DNA of 35,899 nt, taken from the NCBI GenBank assembly GCA_001871495.1, contig MNVG01000053.1, forward strand, positions 1-35,899, given 5' to 3'. Positions 17,297 to 25,849 of this stretch are shown here, in pieces (within the stretch, counting starts at the first letter, position 1; the number at the start of each line of letters is the position of its first letter). Below the pieces are notes generated by a model. That model saw only the letters and a list, made by a program, of their open reading frames with translations. It had not been told where the DNA came from and did not search any database. The stretch comes from Candidatus Micrarchaeota archaeon CG1_02_51_15 (GTDB taxonomy: Archaea > Micrarchaeota > Micrarchaeia > Norongarragalinales > UBA8480). The position numbers were made by a program, and so were the translations under genes.

Positions 17297-18591
17297 GTTT
17301 CAGGCAATTCGTTGAAAAACAAAAGATGACTGGCAAGCTTAAGATTGTTGGAACGCCGGTCTCCAAGCACTTGGAGGCAGCAGGGTTGCTTAATTCCTTG
17401 GACGGCACGCCGGTACTGCTTGAAAAAGTCGAAGGCACTCGGTTCGGAATTGCGGGAAACGTTTTTTCCTCCAAGCAATTGATTGCAGAGTATTTTGGCG
17501 TAACGCCGCAGCAACTTACTCCCCTGATGATCAAAGCGCTTGAAAACCCTTCAGAGCCCAGGGTAATTGAAAGTCCGGCTTGCCAGGAAGTCGTAGAAGA
17601 CGGGGTTGACTTGGATGCTCTTCCGTTGCTGTTCCACTGCGAAAAAGACGGCGGGCCTTACGTCTCGTCGGGCGTGGTTGTTTCCCGCGACAAGGAGTTG
17701 GGGCTGAACGTGAGTTTCCACCGTTGCATGCAAATATCGAAAAGCAAGTTTGCCTTGCGTATCCTAGAACGCCACGCCGACGCGTTCCTCAAGCGGAACG
17801 GCGGCGAACTCGACGTGGCAATTTGCGTGGGCAATTCTCCTAACGTCCTTCTTGCAGGCGCAATGTCCGTAGGACTTGGAGTAAACGAATTCACGATTGC
17901 CAACTCGCTTGCGCCGCTTTCGCTTGCCCGTGCGAAAACAGTTGACGTAATGGTTCCGTCAGACTGCGAGTTCGTAATCGAGGGAAGGATTACTTCCGAG
18001 TTGCACGACGAAGGGCCGTTTGTGGACTTGACCGAAACTTACGACGTTGTTCGCAAACAACGCGTAATGGAGGTAAATAAAATCACGCACCGAAAAAATG
18101 CTTTGTGGCAGGCACTATTGCCTGGAAAGCTCGAGCACAAACTGCTAATGGGCATGCCGCGCGAGCCAACTATATTTAAGGAAGTCAACAAGGTCTGCAA
18201 TTGCACTGACGTTTCCATAACTCCCGGCGGCTGTTCGTGGCTGCACGCAGTAGTCGCGATAGATAAGAAAAACGAGGACGACGGACGAAAGGCAATCGAA
18301 GCCGCTTTCAAAGGACACGCGTCTCTAAAGCTTGCGACGATAGTCGATTCGGACATCGATGTTCTGAATCCGCTGGAAGTAGAGTGGGCGGTTGCAACCC
18401 GTTTTCAAGCCAAGAGCGATTTGGTGGTAAAACCCGATGAGAAAGGCTCGTCTTTAGACCCTTCGGCCGATCCGATTACCCGCGCTACCTCGAAAATGGG
18501 CTTGGATGCAACCAAGCCTTTAGTCGTAAAGGGAAAGAATTTCGGCAAGGCCGTGTACAAGAAAGTAAACCCGGCAGACTACATGGAGTGA
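17293..18591 (+). CDS. UbiD-family decarboxylase, candidate anhydromevalonate phosphate decarboxylase
   Basis: UbiD-like ORF overlapping ubiX by ATGA and located within the mevalonate cluster; specific substrate inferred from context. Confidence 0.87.
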   Translation: MSFRQFVEKQKMTGKLKIVGTPVSKHLEAAGLLNSLDGTPVLLEKVEGTRFGIAGNVFSSKQLIAEYFGVTPQQLTPLMIKALENPSEPRVIESPACQEVVEDGVDLDALPLLFHCEKDGGPYVSSGVVVSRDKELGLNVSFHRCMQISKSKFALRILERHADAFLKRNGGELDVAICVGNSPNVLLAGAMSVGLGVNEFTIANSLAPLSLARAKTVDVMVPSDCEFVIEGRITSELHDEGPFVDLTETYDVVRKQRVMEVNKITHRKNALWQALLPGKLEHKLLMGMPREPTIFKEVNKVCNCTDVSITPGGCSWLHAVVAIDKKNEDDGRKAIEAAFKGHASLKLATIVDSDIDVLNPLEVEWAVATRFQAKSDLVVKPDEKGSSLDPSADPITRATSKMGLDATKPLVVKGKNFGKAVYKKVNPADYME

Positions 18592-18597
18592 TGCGAT

Positions 18598-19788
18598 TTG
18601 AAACTAACTAAAGGAGAGCAACGGATGCTTGAAGGCAAAGACGGTCACGCGGCTCAAAAAAGCATGGAAATTCTATGTGCACTGGGCGAAATTTACGGCG
18701 CCAAGCGCCTAATAGAAGTTGCTTCCGTACAAGTTGCCGGCGTTTCCTACCATAACCTTGGGGATGCAGGGTTAGAGTTCCTGCGGGAACTAGCGCGCGA
18801 CGGCCACGCGCGTGTGGTCACCACCCTGAACCCTGCAGGTATGGACTTGGAGAATTGGCGCAACCTTGGAATAAGCGAAGACTTTGCCCGCAAGCAACAC
18901 GAAGTAATCGCGGCTTTTACTGCAATGGGAATAATTCCATCCTGTTCGTGCACGCCTTATTTGGCAGGCAATCTTCCGGCAAAGGGAGAGCACGTTGCCT
19001 GGAGCGAATCATCGGCGGTGTGTTTCGCCAACTCCGTTCTCGGCGCGAGGACGAACCGCGAAGGCGGGCCTTCTGCACTGGCAGCTGCGCTAACTGGAAA
19101 AACTCCAGAGTACGGAATGCACTTGGACGAAAACCGCAAGGCCCAAGTTACAGTTAAGGTTAAGGCAAAGTTGGAGACCAACGCCGACTTCGGCGCTATG
19201 GGCTGGTGCATAGGACAGAAAATCAAGAACAAAATCCCGTTCATTATAGGAGTAAAACACGCGAGCGTGGACCAGCTCAAGAGCTTTTCCGCGTCAATTG
19301 CCACTTACGGTGGAACTGCATTATTCCACCTGAAAGGAATTACTCCCGAACGCACTCTAAAACCAAATGAAGAAATAACAATTACTCCCGAAGATATTCA
19401 AATCGCGTTTACGGCGCTTAATGAAGAGGAGACTGACGTGGACTTCGTGGCCGTCGGTTGTCCGCACGCGAGCATAAAAGAAATCCGTAAAATAGCCGAA
19501 CTCCTAGACGGAAAAAAAGTAGTTGCGGAACTCTGGATTGCAACTGCAAGACAAACGAAGTTGCTCGCCGACCAAATGGGTTACTCTAAGACAATAGAGG
19601 TTGCCGGTGGAAAGTTCGCTTGCGACACTTGTATGGCAGTCGCGCCATTGAAAGGAAGATTCAAGGTATTGGCAACGGATTCGGCTAAAGGCTGTTACTA
19701 CGGTCGTGGCTCCAACTCGTTCAAAACACGGTTCGGTTCATTGGAAGACTGCATTAACTCGGCGGTGAGTGGAAAATGGAAGCAATAG
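18598..19788 (+). CDS. Aconitase X catalytic subunit, candidate phosphomevalonate dehydratase large subunit
   Basis: [88 protein letters not shown]. Confidence 0.92.
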   Translation: MKLTKGEQRMLEGKDGHAAQKSMEILCALGEIYGAKRLIEVASVQVAGVSYHNLGDAGLEFLRELARDGHARVVTTLNPAGMDLENWRNLGISEDFARKQHEVIAAFTAMGIIPSCSCTPYLAGNLPAKGEHVAWSESSAVCFANSVLGARTNREGGPSALAAALTGKTPEYGMHLDENRKAQVTVKVKAKLETNADFGAMGWCIGQKIKNKIPFIIGVKHASVDQLKSFSASIATYGGTALFHLKGITPERTLKPNEEITITPEDIQIAFTALNEEETDVDFVAVGCPHASIKEIRKIAELLDGKKVVAELWIATARQTKLLADQMGYSKTIEVAGGKFACDTCMAVAPLKGRFKVLATDSAKGCYYGRGSNSFKTRFGSLEDCINSAVSGKWKQ

Positions 19789-20171
19789 GAAGAAAAATAG
19801 CCAAAGGCAGTGCCGAAGGCGAGGCACTGGTTTCGTTACAGCCGATTTCGTTTTACGGAGGCGTCGACCCTTCCAACGGAGTAATTGTCGAAAAGGGCCA
19901 CGAGCTAGAGGGAAAAAGCATTTCCGGCAGGGTTTTGGTTTTTCCACAGGGAAAAGGTTCGACGGTTGGCTCTTACACCCTCTATCGTCTGAAGAAGAAC
20001 GGCGTTGCTCCGATTGCAATAATCAACAAGGAAGCAGAAACCATTGTCGCAGTAGGCGCAATAATCTCGGAAATCCCGATGGTTGACCAACTGCCTTCCG
20101 AAGCCTATGCCGCGCTTAAAACCGGAACAAAAATACGCGTCAATGCCGACGAAGCGAAAGTAACTTTCTAG
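19776..20171 (+). CDS. Aconitase X swivel domain, candidate phosphomevalonate dehydratase small subunit
   Basis: [49 protein letters not shown]. Confidence 0.92.
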   Translation: MEAIGRKIAKGSAEGEALVSLQPISFYGGVDPSNGVIVEKGHELEGKSISGRVLVFPQGKGSTVGSYTLYRLKKNGVAPIAIINKEAETIVAVGAIISEIPMVDQLPSEAYAALKTGTKIRVNADEAKVTF

Positions 20172-20751
20172 GTTCTTTGGCGCGCAAGTGCGATTCCAGC
20201 AATCCTAGTGCCGCGTGGTAACCCGGCATTATTTTTTCGGGCTTTTCCAAAGCCATTCTCCTTGCTTCACTCAACGGAATCAGAACAGGCATTGAAAGCT
20301 CGTTGGAAACAGACGCGCTAGGCGCGCTTGCCGAATGCGTTAGTGCCGCCTCGAATTTTTCGAAGCGAAGAAATGAGGGCAACTCATTTTGTTTGAGTCT
20401 TACTGCCAGTACGTGCCCGTGAATGGACGGCGTGTTTTGCGAAGTTCCTTCCGAAGGCGGCGCCAGGTGAGACGGCGCTCTGCCCAAGTAGGTTACGCTT
20501 GAAACCTGCTCTTTTCTCAACGGCAGTTCATCCTGCATTTCGTCAAGTAACGGGCGTACCATTTCGCGTTTTTTCCCTTGAACGCCGAGTGAAGAAAGCC
20601 GCGTGACTCCCCCACTTTATCCGAACTGGTGAGTTCCGGTCCACCTGCCATCCTTTTTTGTCCTGCGTTGCGAAAACAAAACCCAGGGCTCTCCTTTGAT
20701 TAGGCAATAGCCGATTGCAACCAATCCAAACAATTCTCGGGCGCCTTGCAT
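20140..20751 (-). pseudogene. Nudix-like protein interrupted by an in-frame TAA
   Basis: From ATG at 20751: MQGARELFGLVAIGYCLIKGEPWVLFSQRRTKKDGRWTGTHQFG-stop(20617-20619)-SGGVTRLSSLGVQGKKREMVRPLLDEMQDEL... continues in the same frame to 20140. Confidence 0.55.
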
Positions 20752-20758
20752 TGCCACA

Positions 20759-21559
20759 TCAAATCTTTACCAAGGTTCCTTTGACTTTCTTTCCAAGTAA
20801 TGCCTTCTGCACGCGTTTTGCGCGGTTGCCGTTCACTATGAAAATGGGCGTAATTTTTGCTTCTTCAAGCAACTCGTTGATTTTGCCTTTCATTCCTCCT
20901 GTAACGTCAGTTGTTTTCGCGCCTTCAAGCTTCGCAAGCACTTCATACTTATTCTTTTCGCACACCAGCCGCACGCAAACCGCGTTGGGATTGGTTTTAG
21001 GATCAGAGTCACACACGCCGTCCACGTCGCTGGCAAAAACCATTCGCGTTGCCTTCAACTCGCGAGCAAGATAGGGCACTATTTGGTCTCCGCTCACAAC
21101 CGACCCTCCTTGAACCGAGTCGAGGACAAAATCCCCGTAAAAAACGGGAACCATCCCGAACTCAATAAATTGCCTTACTTTGGTTAAATCGAAGTTAGCA
21201 ATGCGTTTGTTTTCCTGGTTTAGCAGGGAAGATGGAGGCAGGCCGATTGCGGGAACTCCAGCGTCCAACAATGCGCGCACTATAATTTGGTTCAACTGGT
21301 TTACGCACCAGTGAGTGTCGGCAAACGCAATTTTTTGTTCCAACGTGCGCACGCCGTCTTTAATCTCGTGTTTTTTTACAACTGCGTGGCCGAAACATCC
21401 TGCGCCGTTGACCAGGATCAACGAAAGCCCGGGTTGTTCCAAACGCGCTTGCGCAATCGCCTTCGCCAGTCTATTAATTGCACCTTTGCGGGATTGCATA
21501 ATCCCGTTTTTGATTGTGACTACGCTGCCGCCGAGCTTCAAAACGACCAATTCAGACAT
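20759..21559 (-). CDS. ipk: Isopentenyl phosphate kinase
   Basis: Amino acid kinase fold: VVLKLGGSVVT; LILVNGAGCFGHAVVKKH; GGSVVSGDQIVPYLA; DVTGGMKGKINELL. Confidence 0.92.
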   Translation of the reverse strand: MSELVVLKLGGSVVTIKNGIMQSRKGAINRLAKAIAQARLEQPGLSLILVNGAGCFGHAVVKKHEIKDGVRTLEQKIAFADTHWCVNQLNQIIVRALLDAGVPAIGLPPSSLLNQENKRIANFDLTKVRQFIEFGMVPVFYGDFVLDSVQGGSVVSGDQIVPYLARELKATRMVFASDVDGVCDSDPKTNPNAVCVRLVCEKNKYEVLAKLEGAKTTDVTGGMKGKINELLEEAKITPIFIVNGNRAKRVQKALLGKKVKGTLVKI

Positions 21560-21684
21560 AACCAAGTTGAAGGGACTAAATACTTTAATACGCTGCCTTG
21601 CCCGCGTCGCTTCCGACCAAGGTTTCCCGGAAAGTCGTCACGACCGCGTTACGAAAGGGAGTAAAGGTAAGCGTGCGGTTGCGT

Positions 21685-22257
21685 TTAAGGCGTTTGTTCC
21701 TGCTGAAAGTGTTCCCTTATTTTGCGGACCGTTTCGGTTAAGAGGGCGTCGAAGTTTCCGGCGTTCCTCACGCTTAAGCGTGCGCCCGCGATTATTTCGG
21801 GAAGCCCTGCTTGGACTTTAACTTGGTTCCGTTTACGCAGGTTGGCTTTAGAGTCCTTGCGGGTCAATTGTTTCCGGTGCGCGTGCATTGCCTGCCTGAA
21901 GCTTCGGTTGGCGGTAACGTTTACTATTAGCAACCGGTCCGCGGGAAAACTTGATTTCAACAGTTCGTACAATCCCGAATCGTACACTCCTTCAACCACC
22001 ACGGGGCCGTTCTCGGCGTGTTTTTTTATTTCCCTTAACACGTGCGGCCGCAGGTTTTCAAACGCGGGTTTTACTCCCGTGTGCTTGAAAAAATCCGCCA
22101 AATGAGCGTATCCTTCGAGCCTAGCGCGTTCGCGCATCATCTCGCTTGCGTTTACCGTGCGTGCTTCGAGTTCCCGGGCCAGTGCAGGGCTGAGCGTGCT
22201 TTTTCCAACCGCGGAGCGCCCGGTCAACAATATTATGGGGTGTTCCATTGGTTTCAC
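21685..22257 (-). CDS. P-loop nucleotide kinase-like protein
   Basis: Walker A GRSAVGKST; adenylate kinase/dephospho-CoA kinase-like architecture. Confidence 0.7.
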   Translation of the reverse strand: MKPMEHPIILLTGRSAVGKSTLSPALARELEARTVNASEMMRERARLEGYAHLADFFKHTGVKPAFENLRPHVLREIKKHAENGPVVVEGVYDSGLYELLKSSFPADRLLIVNVTANRSFRQAMHAHRKQLTRKDSKANLRKRNQVKVQAGLPEIIAGARLSVRNAGNFDALLTETVRKIREHFQQEQTP

Positions 22258-22670
22258 TTGCGTGCGCGCAATAATCTTGCAATCATTTTACGCGTGTCGC
22301 GCGTTAAATCCAGTTTCAACGCGTTTTTCGGGCAGGTTATCCGGTAGCCGCAGTGTTCCTCGCTTAAAGTCGGCTTTCCGGCAAATCGTCCGGCGTAAAC
22401 AAATTCCACTACGTGATAATCGTCTTGCCCTATCCTTACGCGGTTTGCATCCGCGTCCAATAACGTAATCCCTATCGGGGTTAAACCGGTTTCTTCAAGC
22501 GTTTCGCGCATTGCGGCTTGTCGCGGAGTCTCGCCCCAACTTATTTTTCCGCCCGGAAGCTGCCACTGCGCGGCCCCCCAAGTGCTTTCCTTCCGTCTCT
22601 TAAGCAAAAGTATCCTGCCTGCCGGGTCGCTGAGGAGGCACCTTGAAACGCAGGTTATTTTCTTGTTCAT
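22254..22670 (-). CDS. Nudix hydrolase
   Basis: LPGGKISWGETPRQAAMRETLEETGL. Confidence 0.92.
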   Translation of the reverse strand: MNKKITCVSRCLLSDPAGRILLLKRRKESTWGAAQWQLPGGKISWGETPRQAAMRETLEETGLTPIGITLLDADANRVRIGQDDYHVVEFVYAGRFAGKPTLSEEHCGYRITCPKNALKLDLTRDTRKMIARLLRARK

Positions 22671-22683
22671 CCGGAACTCCTTT

Positions 22684-24063
22684 TCAGTATTTTACCAGCG
22701 TATGCAAATCGTATTTGCCCAAGCCCCGCCTTGCGTTCAGGCTTTCAAGTTCAACTATTGCGAATATCCCGGCTATTCTGCCGCCGGAGTGTTCCGCCAT
22801 TCGGGACATTACGCGCATTGTTTCGCCGGTCGCCAGTATGTAGTCCACCAACAAAACCCTGCTTCCCTTCCGTATCGCGTGTTTCTGGAGATTTACCACG
22901 CGTTGAGGGTTGTATTCGTGTTCGTAGCACGCGGTTATGACTTCGCCGGCCAAGTCCTTGCGGAACATCGGCACCACCCCGCAACCCAGCGCGTTGGCTA
23001 TTGCCCCCGCCCAAACGAGGCCCTGCATGTCCTTCGCAATCACGTAATCTATCCCGTAGCCGGAATACTTTTTTTTAGCGTAACCTATTATGTCCCGAAA
23101 CAACGCAGCATTCCTCATGAGAGGAGTGGTGTCCCTAAACACCATTCCCTTGACTGGGAAATCAGGCACTGAGTTTATTGCCTTCCGTATCCTCCGCGCT
23201 AGCCCGAGTGCCTGCGGGTTCCCGTCGGCTTGTTCGGTCGCGGTTTTTGTGCTGTGCTTGTAAACCCAAATGTATTCGTGCATTGCTTCAAGCGTACGCA
23301 ATCCGTTCGCCGTCGTCGTCTTTTCGGCGATTGCGCTTATCACCTTCTTCCTGCGTTGCGCCGAAAGTCCGTTCCACCTGTCCCCGAACATGAACGACAG
23401 CAGGCGGTTTCCGTTCTTTCCGGGGTTGAATTCGCCGTTCTTGAAGCACGACGACAGGTTTATGCTCGACGCAACCGTTTCCGCATAATGGGGTATGCCA
23501 AGCTCCTTGAGTTTCTTCCTGATGGTTTCGCCGGTTGTCTTTCCGCCGCCGGCTATTCTTTTTATCGCGGTGTGGCTGCTTTCGGCGCTCCTTACGACTA
23601 TCACCGCCGTGCCGTTTTCTTTCAGGCAGCCGTAAATTTTTTCCAAAGCGTTTGCGCCCGCCTTGGCCTGCCAGTCCAAGAAATAGACCACGTTTATGCA
23701 GAGTACCAAGTCGTATTCGTCTTTCAGGTTTCGGGATTCGAATCGTTCGGTCCAAACATTCCTTATGTTACCGGACAAGCCGAGCAGTTTTGCGCGGCGG
23801 AGGAACTTTCCGCGCATTTGGGCAGACGGGTCCAGGTAGTCTATTTCAAGGTTCTTGCGCGGAAGCCTGGCCAACACCTCCAAGTCGTCTTCGCCCGAAC
23901 CGCCCCCCACGCACAGCACTCGCCGGCAGCCGAGCTTCGCGCGCATTATTTTCATTGACAAGTATCTGCTTACAATGCGTTTCTGGTCGATGTTCTGCAG
24001 GAACATCGAATAGAACGCCGCGTTTTTCTTAAAGAAGTCAAGTACCTTGCCGTTCGTGGCCAT
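22684..24063 (-). CDS. Fusion of a class I SAM methyltransferase-like domain and an adenine-phosphoribosyltransferase-like domain
   Basis: N-terminus RVLCVGGGSGEDDLEVLA...YDLVLCINVVYFL; C-terminus FPVKGMVFRDTTPLM...VLLVDYILATGETMRVM. Confidence 0.78.
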   Translation of the reverse strand: MATNGKVLDFFKKNAAFYSMFLQNIDQKRIVSRYLSMKIMRAKLGCRRVLCVGGGSGEDDLEVLARLPRKNLEIDYLDPSAQMRGKFLRRAKLLGLSGNIRNVWTERFESRNLKDEYDLVLCINVVYFLDWQAKAGANALEKIYGCLKENGTAVIVVRSAESSHTAIKRIAGGGKTTGETIRKKLKELGIPHYAETVASSINLSSCFKNGEFNPGKNGNRLLSFMFGDRWNGLSAQRRKKVISAIAEKTTTANGLRTLEAMHEYIWVYKHSTKTATEQADGNPQALGLARRIRKAINSVPDFPVKGMVFRDTTPLMRNAALFRDIIGYAKKKYSGYGIDYVIAKDMQGLVWAGAIANALGCGVVPMFRKDLAGEVITACYEHEYNPQRVVNLQKHAIRKGSRVLLVDYILATGETMRVMSRMAEHSGGRIAGIFAIVELESLNARRGLGKYDLHTLVKY

Positions 24064-24134
24064 TTCCCAATCGGTATAGCTTGCGCGCGTTTTCGTTATT
24101 AATGTTCTGCCCCCGCGAGCTTTGAATATGGTGA

Positions 24135-25019
24135 TTAGGGCATTTTCGGACCAAATTGACGGATTGTGCTAATAAGTAAAGGGTAAAGTTGTTCGTTTCG
24201 GTGGTTGAATCTGAATTCCATTTTTTTGACGTATTCGGGGTAGTTTTTGCGGTTGATTCCGTGGTATTTGTGGAAGCGTTCTTTGGCGAATGACCAGAAG
24301 CCTTCGATGCCGTTGATGTGGTTGTCGGAACAACGGCTTGCAAGCCGTTGTACGACGACGTTTCGCCAGCAGGCGAAACGCTCGTGTCCTTTGCCGAATG
24401 TTTTTGAGTGTTTGACTCGGTTGTGTTTGCCGTATTGTTTCAAGTCTTTGTAAGACTTGAAGTCGTCAGTGTAAAACATCGAACCTTTCCGCGTTTTCTT
24501 TTGAATGTGTTCGAACAATGTTTTTGCGGAAACGTCGTCAACAACTGCAGTGTAAACGCGGCCGTTTAGCTCTAAGATTCCGAATACTGCTTGCTTGTTG
24601 AACGCTCCGCGGCCGCGATTGCCTTTGCGTCTTCCACCGGAATAGGACTCGTCTGCAAGCGTTTTGTCCTGCCGGACAAAACGATGTGTCGAAAAGCCCG
24701 CCAGCTTTTCGAACACTTCGACGAGTCCGCGTAGTTTCTTGAACTCGTTTTCAGAGTATTCGATGATTGCTCGGCGAAACGCGGCGTAGCGTTTCGCAAC
24801 TGTTTCGTAATCCAAACAGAGTTCACGAGCGCACTTGCGTGCGCTTACTTCTAAATAAAAATAGTACAAGACTTTCAAATCGCGTTTGAGCTTGATCAAA
24901 CTATATTTTTTGCGGCAATTCTTACACTTTATACGCTTGTCACCGAGACGCGACAAACCATAATTGCCACAAAACCAGCACTTGCGACCATGTTCGTACA
25001 TAGCACTTCCAACAACCAT
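24135..25019 (-). CDS. IS1595-family transposase carrying two double-hairpin insertions
   Basis: N-terminal zinc ribbon CWFCGNYGL...CKNC; DESYSGGRRKGNRGRGA; MFYTDDFKSY; HINGIEGFWSFAKERFHKYHGI. Confidence 0.9.
   Translation of the reverse strand: MVVGSAMYEHGRKCWFCGNYGLSRLGDKRIKCKNCRKKYSLIKLKRDLKVLYYFYLEVSARKCARELCLDYETVAKRYAAFRRAIIEYSENEFKKLRGLVEVFEKLAGFSTHRFVRQDKTLADESYSGGRRKGNRGRGAFNKQAVFGILELNGRVYTAVVDDVSAKTLFEHIQKKTRKGSMFYTDDFKSYKDLKQYGKHNRVKHSKTFGKGHERFACWRNVVVQRLASRCSDNHINGIEGFWSFAKERFHKYHGINRKNYPEYVKKMEFRFNHRNEQLYPLLISTIRQFGPKMP
24330..24380. repeat. Double-hairpin palindromic insertion in the IS1595 transposase (copy A)
   Basis: ACAACGGCTTGCAAGCCGTTGT (24330-24351, perfect 22-nt palindrome), spacer ACGACGA, CGTTTCGCC-AGCA-GGCGAAACG (24359-24380). 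Confidence 0.88.
24660..24712. repeat. Double-hairpin palindromic insertion in the IS1595 transposase (copy B)
   Basis: CGTTTTGTCC-TGCC-GGACAAAACG (24660-24683), spacer ATGTG, TCGAAAAGC-CCGCCA-GCTTTTCGA (24689-24712). Confidence 0.88.
24774..24797. repeat. Perfect inverted repeat in the IS1595 transposase (9-bp stem, 6-nt loop)
   Basis: GCGAAACGC-GGCGTA-GCGTTTCGC. Confidence 0.75.
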
Positions 25020-25074
25020 AGACGCAAAAACACGCTAAAAGTAGTTAAATTAGTCCGTTTTTGTCACAATCACC

Positions 25075-25232
25075 AAAAGAAATTCGGCGACCAACTCAAA
25101 AGCAAAAACAAGACCGCAAGAATAAACGAACTACTCTGCAAAATCATTGCCTACAACATAACCGTCCTAATAGCCGAAATGTACGAACTCGGCATAAAAC
25201 CTGAATTCTGCAATTTAAGTGCCGAAAACTGA
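25075..25232 (+). pseudogene. C-terminal remnant of an unrelated DDE transposase
   Basis: KKFGDQLKSKNKTARINELLCKIIAYNITVLIAEMYELGIKPEF resembles C-termini of archaeal IS4/IS5-like transposases; abuts the IS1595 right end. Confidence 0.6.
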
Positions 25233-25254
25233 ACCTAAAGAAAAGCCTTTAAGT

Positions 25255-25410
25255 GCAAAGCTGCCCCCGCGCGAGGCAGCCGGTGCCACCGAGGACGGCG
25301 GTCGATTCCGTCCGGCCGTTTCGACCCCCGGCATTTCTCGGCTTGCCTGCAGAAAGAGGCTCGGAAACAAGGTTGGGCAAGCGATTTGTCGCGCACCGCA
25401 ACCGTTTTTT
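25255..25410 (+). ncRNA. Candidate structured RNA or GC-rich inverted-repeat region (unclassified)
   Basis: GC-rich, no convincing ORF. Stems GCTGCC/GGCAGC, GGACGG/CCGTCC, GGTCGA/TCGACC, GCTTGCC/GGCAAGC; AT-rich promoter-like stretch upstream. Confidence 0.25.
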
Positions 25411-25467
25411 AAAGCCCGCATTCTGTTTATTGTGAGACTGCATTCAAGCAAAGGAGTTGATTTTCAC

Positions 25468-25839
25468 TTGGTTAATAACAAGAACTGGCATTTGGAGGCG
25501 GCGCGGGCTCACGCGGCTTCGAAAGGAAAGATAATTGAGGAAGGGCCCCACGCGTCGGTTTGCGTGGCTATGCACACTCCGATTGCAGTGAGGTACGTTA
25601 CTTCGCGTAACGGAGAGGCTAATGCGTACATTTTCCTGTTGCCTGAAGAAATGAAGGGAAGCCAAGACGAACGCCAAGTAAGGAAGTTTTTGGCAACCGC
25701 AAAGGCGGCTTTACGCGTTTCGGCCGCTCACAACCAACTTAAAGGCGGCGGGCCCAACGGCATAACCATACCTCAGTTCAACCAGTTGCATCTTGAGCTG
25801 ACTACTGCGAAGTTATTGCTCGACGCCCACGGCAAGTAA
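25468..25839 (+). CDS. Hypothetical protein (123 aa)
   Basis: TTG start after AAAGGAG; tracked ORF extends implausibly upstream to 25219. Confidence 0.55.
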   Translation: MVNNKNWHLEAARAHAASKGKIIEEGPHASVCVAMHTPIAVRYVTSRNGEANAYIFLLPEEMKGSQDERQVRKFLATAKAALRVSAAHNQLKGGGPNGITIPQFNQLHLELTTAKLLLDAHGK

Positions 25840-25849
25840 GCCCAATGGC

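Larger units (their letters stand above)
24130..25074 (-). mobile_element. IS1595/ISXO2-like insertion sequence
   Basis: Imperfect terminal inverted repeats GGTGATTAGGGCATTTTCGGACCAAATTGAC (24130-24160) and reverse complement of 25044-25074, GGTGATTGTGACAAAAACGGACTAATTTAAC (21/31 identical by hand). No 8-bp target duplication found. Confidence 0.75.

Noticed and set aside
25219-25467. N-terminal extension of ORF 25219-25839 as coding
   Set aside because: It runs through a GC-rich structured region and an AT-rich promoter-like stretch; the TTG at 25468 with an upstream AAAGGAG is a better start.
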